DNA from: Nitrososphaerota archaeon
GTDB taxonomy: Archaea > Thermoproteota > Nitrososphaeria > Nitrososphaerales > Nitrosopumilaceae
Assembly: GCA_022565935.1 (NCBI GenBank)
Contig: JADFJY010000010.1
Location: 1-18,472 of the forward strand
Direction: 5' to 3'
Length of the DNA: 18,472 bases
Shown here: positions 14,179-18,472 of the stretch, piece by piece
Position numbering within the stretch: the stretch's first letter is position 1
Layout of the letters: the number at the start of each line of letters is the position of its first letter
The notes under the pieces: model-generated
The model's input: the letters and a program-made list of their open reading frames with translations, nothing else
What the model was told of the DNA's origin: nothing
The model's database searches: none
Made by a program: the position numbers and the translations under genes

Positions 14179-15858
14179 CTACAGATTTTCTATTCCTAAA
14201 ACATCATAGTATGCCTTTGGAATCATTGACTGTCCTTTGAAAAATACATTGTTTACTGCAGTATCAAGAACATAAGTTTTTGCCCAGTCATCTTCACTTC
14301 TAATTGAGCGGCCAAATCCTTGTAGTAACTTAGTTAGAGTTTGAGAGGTATACCACAAAGGAAATTTGTCCATTTTTGCCTTGATTCTCTTTTCTTTATA
14401 ATTAGGATAAGGCACTTTTGCAATAATTTGAAATCTAGACAAGTCATCTTTTAGATCAACACCTTCCCAAAGCGAAGAGGATAGTAATACACCAGTTGGG
14501 TCATTTGCATGCTCTGAAATAACTTCATCTTGTGTTTTTCCATCTTTGTTTCTACTATGACAGATTCGAATTCTCCTAGTATTTTTTGGAGAGAGATATC
14601 GAAGAATTTTTTGACATCGTGGAATAGAAGATGTTAATATTAATCCCCGGTCATTTGCATGCTCATCTAATATTCTATCAATTGTTTTGATAACTTCAAT
14701 TTCATCATCTTCAGTAGAGCCATAACTGAGTCGTCGGATATTAAGAAGGTCAATGGTTCTATGCTCAATTGGAAATGGTGATTTTTGACTATCAACAAAT
14801 GCAACATTATCTTTTTCTAATCCCATATTTTCACAAAAACTTGATTTATCAATTGTTGCAGACATAAAAATCTGATAATCTGTTTCAAAGAAAATATTTG
14901 CAAATTTTGAAACGTCAATTGGTTTTATAGAAATCGTTCTAAAATTTCCATTCAAATCTTTTACAGGATCATTTACAACAAAATTATCTTTATCAGACAT
15001 GATGTCAATTTTTGCTTGGGCAGCTTTATCATAACGTCTCTCCAATCTTGTAATTAACTCATAATCAGGATTATTTTGAAACGCAGGACTTTCCTTGATA
15101 TCTTTAATTTTCTTTGCGTACGAATATGCAATATCATCAGTTAATTGAATCATAGAATCTAAATCAGTGAAATCATATCTGTCAAAATTAATATTACATT
15201 CATCTACTTGTCCACTAAAAATATCAAATCCAATAAATTGTATTATTTGATCTTCGATTTTATGTGCTTCATCAAAGATTGATACTTTTCTATCAAGATA
15301 ATCTTCAAAGAGTTTCTTGTTAAATTTCATTATTTGAAAAAATGCATGATAATTCCACAAAGAATGTTTTGATATAAGAGCCTCATATTTTTGCAAATAA
15401 TAATGACAAGACTGCGAATCTTGAGTATGTTCTTCAACTTGTTTAATTGTAGGTTTGAATTTACAAATCTCTATGACTTCTTTACCATTTTTACTTACTC
15501 GTTCTTGACATTGGCCTTTCTCACATGTCAAACCCCATCTCATGGCTCGTTTTGTATTATCAACTTTTTCAGAAGACATCATTTTGAGACATGGAAAATT
15601 CTGTTTACCTTTAACTGGTTTTAGAAAAGGAATATCTTTGATATATTGATCCTGAAGATGTTTTGATGCAGTTACAGTAAAAGAGCTATCAAAATAACTA
15701 GAAACTGTAGCCCCAACTAGAGATTTTCCAACTCCCGTGGGGGCACATAAAATGATTTTTTTGTATCCTGATTTGAATTTCTCTTCAATTTCAGCAAGGA
15801 TCTCTTTTTGAATTTCACGTGGCGAGAATTGCTTTGGAAATTTTTCTAAAAGTGACAG
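14179..15858 (-). CDS. XPD/DinG-type Fe-S DNA helicase, start codon uncertain
   Basis: Superfamily 2 helicase of the Rad3/XPD/DinG group, about 559 residues from the near-cognate CTG at 15858. Numbering from there: Walker A APTGVGKS 39-46, Cys at 90, 112, 117, 132 and 151 (four of these probably hold the 4Fe-4S cluster of the family), DEAH 196-199, and motif VI QGFGRSIRS from 513. The first ATG in frame, at 15582, would delete Walker A and is therefore not credible. Upstream of Walker A the frame is open to a TAA at 15877-15879 and contains no ATG, GTG or TTG. Options are CTG at 15858 (about 26 bases after TATA-like TTTTAATATT), TTA at 15864, or a lost frame: removing one A from the six-A run (15870-15875) would join an ATG at 15892. 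Likely in DNA repair or unwinding. Confidence 0.85.
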   Translation of the reverse strand: MSLLEKFPKQFSPREIQKEILAEIEEKFKSGYKKIILCAPTGVGKSLVGATVSSYFDSSFTVTASKHLQDQYIKDIPFLKPVKGKQNFPCLKMMSSEKVDNTKRAMRWGLTCEKGQCQERVSKNGKEVIEICKFKPTIKQVEEHTQDSQSCHYYLQKYEALISKHSLWNYHAFFQIMKFNKKLFEDYLDRKVSIFDEAHKIEDQIIQFIGFDIFSGQVDECNINFDRYDFTDLDSMIQLTDDIAYSYAKKIKDIKESPAFQNNPDYELITRLERRYDKAAQAKIDIMSDKDNFVVNDPVKDLNGNFRTISIKPIDVSKFANIFFETDYQIFMSATIDKSSFCENMGLEKDNVAFVDSQKSPFPIEHRTIDLLNIRRLSYGSTEDDEIEVIKTIDRILDEHANDRGLILTSSIPRCQKILRYLSPKNTRRIRICHSRNKDGKTQDEVISEHANDPTGVLLSSSLWEGVDLKDDLSRFQIIAKVPYPNYKEKRIKAKMDKFPLWYTSQTLTKLLQGFGRSIRSEDDWAKTYVLDTAVNNVFFKGQSMIPKAYYDVLGIENL

Positions 15859-15957
15859 GGTTAATTCTCTTTTTTCTTAATATTAAAAGCATGAAGGTTA
15901 TTGTATTTCCAAAATTTTCATAATCTAGTTTAATATGTAGTGAAATAATCTCAATTT

Positions 15958-16275
15958 ATGGAATTACTTGATGATAAAATGAGAGTTTGGATTGATAGTG
16001 CCAAATTTGTAAAGCCAATTCCAGGAGTATATGTATTCTATAATAGAAGTAAAGAGGTCATATTCATTGGAGAGACAAAAAATTTAGAAGAGACATTTAC
16101 AAAGTATGTTGAGGAAAATTTTGAAGAAAATGAATGTAAACAAAAAACTCAATATTATCAAAGAGAATTTATAGACAACCCAAAGGAACGCCAATTACAA
16201 TTAATTGATGAATTCAAAAATGATTCAGGAAAATTACCAACATGTAATTCTGAAATAAAAGTAGAAACACCTTGA
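15958..16275 (+). CDS. GIY-YIG-like protein, probably catalytically degenerate
   Basis: A 105-residue protein with the start of a GIY-YIG nuclease fold: GVYVFY (23-28) and VIFIGETKNL (34-43), corresponding to the GIY and YIG strands. After the second strand the family expects an Arg in a segment like NL..R; here it reads NLEETFTKY, with no Arg. An acidic helix, ERQLQLIDEF, could supply the late Glu. The missing Arg suggests loss of nuclease activity and possibly a binding role. The gene is divergent from the helicase and shares its promoter gap; AGTTTAATATG lies about 25-30 bases before the ATG. Similar short forms may occur in relatives, but I cannot confirm this. Confidence 0.7.
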   Translation: MELLDDKMRVWIDSAKFVKPIPGVYVFYNRSKEVIFIGETKNLEETFTKYVEENFEENECKQKTQYYQREFIDNPKERQLQLIDEFKNDSGKLPTCNSEIKVETP

Positions 16276-16387
16276 AAGCCATCATTTAATTGAAAAATTA
16301 TTGAAAATTCATAAAAACTCAATTTTTAGTAAGAAATATTGAATTCCATACAGAAAGTAATTAATTTGAGATTGATGTAATTATACA

Positions 16388-16519
16388 ATGCATCAATGTT
16401 ACTATTGTGAGAAATTATTTGATTCCAAGGAACAGCTCTATGAGCATCTTGAAGTGCATTCAGATATTGAAAGAAATAAGGAGATAACTGAAAGAAAAAA
16501 GAAAGAAAGAAAAAATTAA
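16388..16519 (+). CDS. 43-residue single C2H2 zinc-finger protein
   Basis: A very short gene starting at ATG 16388 and stopping with TAA at 16517-16519. It encodes one textbook C2H2 finger: C4-x2-C7, twelve residues with hydrophobic Phe and Leu in the expected places, then H20-x3-H24 (CYYCEKLFDSKEQLYEHLEVH). The rest is a strongly basic tail rich in Lys, Arg and Glu (ERKKKERKN at the end) that could contact nucleic acid. An oligo-T stretch follows the stop codon. Single-finger proteins of this size exist in archaea and often bind DNA, RNA or proteins. The exact motif spacing makes coding likely despite the short length. Confidence 0.75.
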   Translation: MHQCYYCEKLFDSKEQLYEHLEVHSDIERNKEITERKKKERKN

Positions 16520-16572
16520 TTTTTTCTTAAATTATTATCAATTAAAAACACTAAAGAAAATTAGAGTAAAGG

Positions 16573-16884
16573 TTGAAAATTTCACATTTAGGAGTGGATA
16601 TAATAATTCTGGCCCCAATTGATATGGACTGGGTTGAGACATTATTAAAAAAATCATGCGATAAAACCCTAACAAAAGGAGAAGTACTTCACAGTCTTTT
16701 TCACATGATTGAAATAAATGAAGATACATTAAATCATATTCAAACAGACAAAAGAGATTTTGGTCCAGAACTGGAAGAGTTAAAACAAACTGAAATTAGA
16801 GATTTAGATTTTCATTTAAAATATTATAGAAGTCTAGTTAATTACATTAATTCAATTCCAGAGAATAAAATTATTGGTCGATAA
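16573..16884 (+). CDS. Small helical protein, function unknown
   Basis: A 103-residue protein that I do not recognise. It opens with a hydrophobic strand (HLGVDIIILAPID) and continues as three or four amphipathic helices with many charged residues (EELKQTEIRDLDFHLKYYRSL). No signal peptide or membrane segment is evident, and the one Cys (C29) is isolated. The start is TTG at 16573; an ATG at residue 18 is the alternative, but it would remove the first strand. It follows the zinc-finger gene by 53 bases on the same strand and ends 19 bases before the convergent gene at 16904. Real gene likely; no function is proposed. Confidence 0.65.
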   Translation: MKISHLGVDIIILAPIDMDWVETLLKKSCDKTLTKGEVLHSLFHMIEINEDTLNHIQTDKRDFGPELEELKQTEIRDLDFHLKYYRSLVNYINSIPENKIIGR

Positions 16885-16903
16885 ACCTGTAATCCATAAA
16901 AAA

Positions 16904-17440
16904 TTATAATTTCAATTTATCAAATATAGAGTCATAGTTTGATTGTTTTTCTAAATTTTGACCAAAATTTGTTTGTTCATCATATTCTTTACGTCTTTGA
17001 GATAAAATCACTTCAATTTTTTGAACTTCTTCTACAATCAATTTACCAGAATCTTCTCTTGCAAATTGCTTTCTTTGATCTTCATTTTTCCCTCTTGTAG
17101 AAAATTGTTTGTCATAAAATTTGTTCTTTAGTTTTTCTATATTTTCAAGTTTTACTAATTCAGCTAGATCAAAATGTCCTTGTTCATGTTTTAGTAAATC
17201 ATCAGTGGCTTCTGAAGGTCTAACCCATGACAAGATTTTATGAAATTCGACAAAAAGTTGAATGTTTTGAATAAAAAAGATTATTTGAGTTTCTTTTTCA
17301 TCAGAGTTAACAGTCCAGGTGAATCGATATTTGATAACACTGTGAGAATCCTCAAATGTTGTAGTGCTGGATTCTGCATCAAAATCAGACCATTTAAGAT
17401 AAGAGTCATTTGACCAAGATATAGTATCATTTTCACTCAT
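16904..17440 (-). CDS. DUF922-like protein with HEXXH motif, putative zinc protease
   Basis: A 178-residue protein with a beta-rich N-terminal half (ISWSNDSYLKWSDF...) and the motif LLKHEQGHFDLAEL (HEQGH at 85-89), followed by long charged helices. This order resembles the DUF922 family, often described as putative secreted zinc proteases. Here there is no signal peptide or membrane segment at the ATG at 17440, so the protein appears cytoplasmic or uses another export route. The third zinc ligand is not obvious by eye; D91 or E94 just after the motif are candidates. Activity is unproven. It stands alone on the minus strand with a 163-base gap to the next minus-strand gene. Confidence 0.75.
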   Translation of the reverse strand: MSENDTISWSNDSYLKWSDFDAESSTTTFEDSHSVIKYRFTWTVNSDEKETQIIFFIQNIQLFVEFHKILSWVRPSEATDDLLKHEQGHFDLAELVKLENIEKLKNKFYDKQFSTRGKNEDQRKQFAREDSGKLIVEEVQKIEVILSQRRKEYDEQTNFGQNLEKQSNYDSIFDKLKL

Positions 17441-17603
17441 GTTTCTTCACACTCATCTTAAGAATAAAATTATTGAGATTTTTAATAATCTAATTTAGGC
17501 ATGTTAGGTGATATGTTTCTCAACACACGTAGATTTTTGAAGATATTTTATCAAATTATGTTAAATAAAATAGATTAAAAAATTCAAACAAAATTGAACA
17601 CAA

Positions 17604-17807
17604 TTAAATTCTTTTTCCGTCACGTCCGCTTAACTTTCCAGAAGATTGTGGCACATCAAATCCTAACCAGGAATAATTTTCATTTTCAAGGGATTTGTGA
17701 TATTTTTGATGTTCAACTAATTCCATATCATCCCAATTACCATCATGAAGGAAATTACACTTTTCTAATTGATGGTTAATTTGTGCTCCTTTACATATTA
17801 TGATCAA
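17604..17807 (-). CDS. Small unknown protein, possible displaced N-terminus
   Basis: A 67-residue frame starting at TTG 17807. It has C5 and C17 with several His (INHQLEKCNFLHDGNW, then ELVEHQKYHKSL), a pattern that could hold zinc, and a polar Gly/Ser-rich end. I do not recognise the family. The frame stays open upstream to a TGA near 17849, giving a longer reading ...SIPKTIKNHLIIICKGA without ATG. An ATG at 17850 opens a different frame of 19 codons that overlaps the TTG start. The gene may therefore use TTG, be preceded by a short overlapping upstream frame, or carry a frameshift. Its promoter may be the TATA box at 17949, with a structured leader between. Confidence 0.5.
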   Translation of the reverse strand: MIIICKGAQINHQLEKCNFLHDGNWDDMELVEHQKYHKSLENENYSWLGFDVPQSSGKLSGRDGKRI

Positions 17808-17859
17808 GTGATTTTTGATAGTTTTTGGAATTGAAAAATTTTTTGTTCATAATAATGAT

Positions 17860-17934
17860 GTTTGACGGCTAATGAGTTCTAGGGTATGGTCAATTAAGGC
17901 AAATATAGGAATGCCGTCAAACGGATGACTCATT
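17860..17934 (-). ncRNA. Candidate structured RNA or leader with pseudoknot-ordered repeats
   Basis: GTTTGACGGC (17860-17869) pairs perfectly with GCCGTCAAAC (17913-17922), and AATGAGT (17871-17877) pairs perfectly with ACTCATT (17928-17934). The order is A, B, A', B', so both stems together give an H-type pseudoknot; otherwise they could be successive states. A TATA-like TTATAATTTAA at 17949-17959 (minus) predicts transcription starting near 17929-17934, at the edge of the structure, which favours the minus strand. It could be a free RNA or the leader of the gene at 17604-17807. GC content is clearly above the surroundings. Confidence 0.5.
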
Positions 17935-17948
17935 TTCGCTTAGAGTGA

Positions 17949-17959
17949 TTAAATTATAA
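17949..17959 (-). promoter_or_regulatory. Predicted TATA box for the 17860-17934 element
   Basis: TTATAATTTAA on the minus strand, about 25 bases before the outer arm of the pseudoknot-ordered repeats. Confidence 0.4.
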
Positions 17960-18129
17960 CAAATTGCTTGTGTATTTTGAACAAACAATCACACCTGCAA
18001 TATTGTTTTCAATAAAATATAGGCTCAATTTTTCTAAAAATTAAAACAGGATAATTTTTTCAACTCATTTTGATCAAATTTCAAAACATGTTTTATTTTA
18101 AAAAAAATTGAAAATACAAAATATCACAA

Positions 18130-18224
18130 AAATTGGAAGCAAGATGATTGCGGGCCTGATATCTGGATGTAACTCCCAAAGAGTCGATGCAAAAAAGATA
18201 ACATACTTGCTTGCTTTCCAATTT
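18130..18224. ncRNA. Candidate structured RNA closed by a 14-bp stem
   Basis: AAATTGGAA (18130-18138) pairs with TTCCAATTT (18216-18224), and GCAAG (18139-18143) pairs with CTTGC (18210-18214), leaving one bulged T: a 14-base-pair stem around 66 bases. The interior is much richer in GC than the flanks and can form at least a small hairpin ACTC-CCAAA-GAGT. The strand is unclear. TATA-like TTTTATTTTAAAA at 18091-18103 suits the plus strand; the T5 tract after the stem suits the minus strand. It matches no RNA family I can name. Confidence 0.45.
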
Positions 18225-18287
18225 CTAAACTATTAATTCAGCTAAAACTTTTCCTTCTAAATCTAAGTAAATGGGCAAATACCATAT

Positions 18288-18472
18288 TTATTTTGAAAAT
18301 GTAGTCTTCTGATGTTGAACTTTTTTCTTGAGAATTACAAATCCCATTATTATAAAACTAATAATAACAAAAACCCAAATAATTTGGTTATTAGCAGATT
18401 TATCCTCATCAGAAATAATTATTGGTTCATCATTAGATGATTTTTCAGATTCCTGTGGTGATTTTGGTTCTG
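18288..18472 (-). CDS. C-terminal end of a membrane-anchored surface protein (partial)
   Basis: The last 60 codons of a minus-strand gene whose 5' part lies beyond the window. The visible part begins with a polar, acidic Ser/Asn/Pro-rich stretch (EPKSPQESEKSSNDE...), continues with a single membrane helix at visible residues about 30-47 (IIWVFVIISFIIMGFVIL), and ends with the basic tail KKKVQHQKTTFSK. This is the usual end of an exported archaeal protein held by a C-terminal anchor, with the tail inside. The stop codon is TAA at 18288-18290. The outer domain cannot be identified from this fragment. Confidence 0.75.
   Translation of the reverse strand, partial: EPKSPQESEKSSNDEPIIISDEDKSANNQIIWVFVIISFIIMGFVILKKKVQHQKTTFSK

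Larger units (their letters stand above)
17808..18287. other. 480-base stretch without a supported gene
   Basis: Very AT-rich DNA between two minus-strand genes. It holds a 19-codon frame from ATG 17850 (minus), the pseudoknot-ordered repeats at 17860-17934, a TATA-like box at 17949-17959, a hairpin-capable segment at about 17963-18000 (TTGC...GCAA flanking TGTG...CACA on the minus strand), featureless A/T runs at 18003-18125, and the 14-bp stem element at 18130-18224. Nothing between 18225 and 18287 stands out. Confidence 0.6.

Noticed and set aside
15391..15624. Plus-strand frame of 77 codons opposite the helicase
   Set aside because: Antisense to the Fe-S region of a clear helicase; Phe-rich and without any domain.
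17594..17779. Plus-strand frame of 61 codons opposite the 17604 gene
   Set aside because: No start context or recognisable features; the minus-strand frame has patterned Cys/His and better composition.
17855..17934. C/D box guide RNA
   Set aside because: ATGATG near 17855 resembles a C box, but no CUGA D box lies at a suitable distance and the strong stems do not fit that architecture.
13309..17990. Shared TTGAACAAACAAT near 13309-13321 and 17977-17989
   Set aside because: In the first place it is part of a terminator hairpin and in the second it has no matching arm; probably chance in AT-rich DNA.
18130..18224. SRP RNA
   Set aside because: GGATGTAACTCCC faintly recalls the SRP Alu domain, but the closing stem encloses only 66 bases, far too short for an archaeal SRP RNA of about 300 bases.
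1..18472. tRNA genes, CRISPR arrays, insertion sequences
   Set aside because: No T-loop GTTCRA motif in a cloverleaf context, no regularly spaced repeats, and no transposase or integrase were seen on either strand.

Overview
The window looks like chromosomal DNA of a low-GC, probably marine, ammonia-oxidising thaumarchaeon close to Nitrosopumilus. The information-processing and purine genes are archaeal in type (aRF1 with NIKS and GGQ, archaeal AspRS, PurP instead of PurH). Start sites are mostly preceded by TATA-like boxes about 25-30 bases upstream rather than by Shine-Dalgarno sequences. One exported protein carries the WIKNNAGWWA module that I associate with Nitrosopumilus-type secreted proteins. 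No rRNA, tRNA, CRISPR array, transposase or phage gene was found.

Layout. 1-2709: aspS (minus), a short unknown gene and purP (plus). 2725-7231 is all minus strand: a phosphonate-type ABC transporter (phnD-phnC-phnE in transcription order), two tandem paralogous winged-helix regulators, and cbtB-cbtA, a predicted cobalt transporter. 7380-10209 (plus): a response regulator with an unrecognised N-terminal domain, a membrane-anchored DsbA-like thioredoxin-fold protein, and prf1 (aRF1), which overlaps a HIT-family gene tail to tail. 10689-13109 (plus): a membrane-anchored protein with several His residues, then ilvD. 13300-15876 (minus): a small unknown protein with a perfect Shine-Dalgarno and a structured leader, a small membrane protein, and an XPD/DinG-type helicase. 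15958-16884 (plus): a degenerate GIY-YIG protein, a 43-residue C2H2 zinc finger, and an unknown protein. 16904-18472 (mostly minus): a DUF922-like HEXXH protein, a small unknown gene, a 480-base stretch with two strong RNA-like inverted-repeat structures, and the C-terminal membrane anchor of a protein running off the window.

The most coherent system is the phn block. A 20-base sequence occurs once upstream of phnD and once, in opposite orientation, upstream of the regulator pair, and a third 11-base half copy completes a perfect inverted repeat before phnD. This suggests the tandem regulators control themselves and the transporter. No C-P lyase, phosphonatase or phosphite dehydrogenase is present, so the imported compound is unknown.

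The most unusual signals are: (a) a gene whose only well-placed start codon is ATA, six bases after a perfect GAGGAGGTGA, overlapped by ATG-AAA-TAG and preceded by competing leader hairpins; (b) a helicase whose Walker A region is intact but has no ATG, GTG or TTG upstream of it; and (c) two unexplained structured elements at 17860-17934 (pseudoknot order) and 18130-18224 (14-bp closing stem). All functional assignments are from reading motifs by eye, without database searches.
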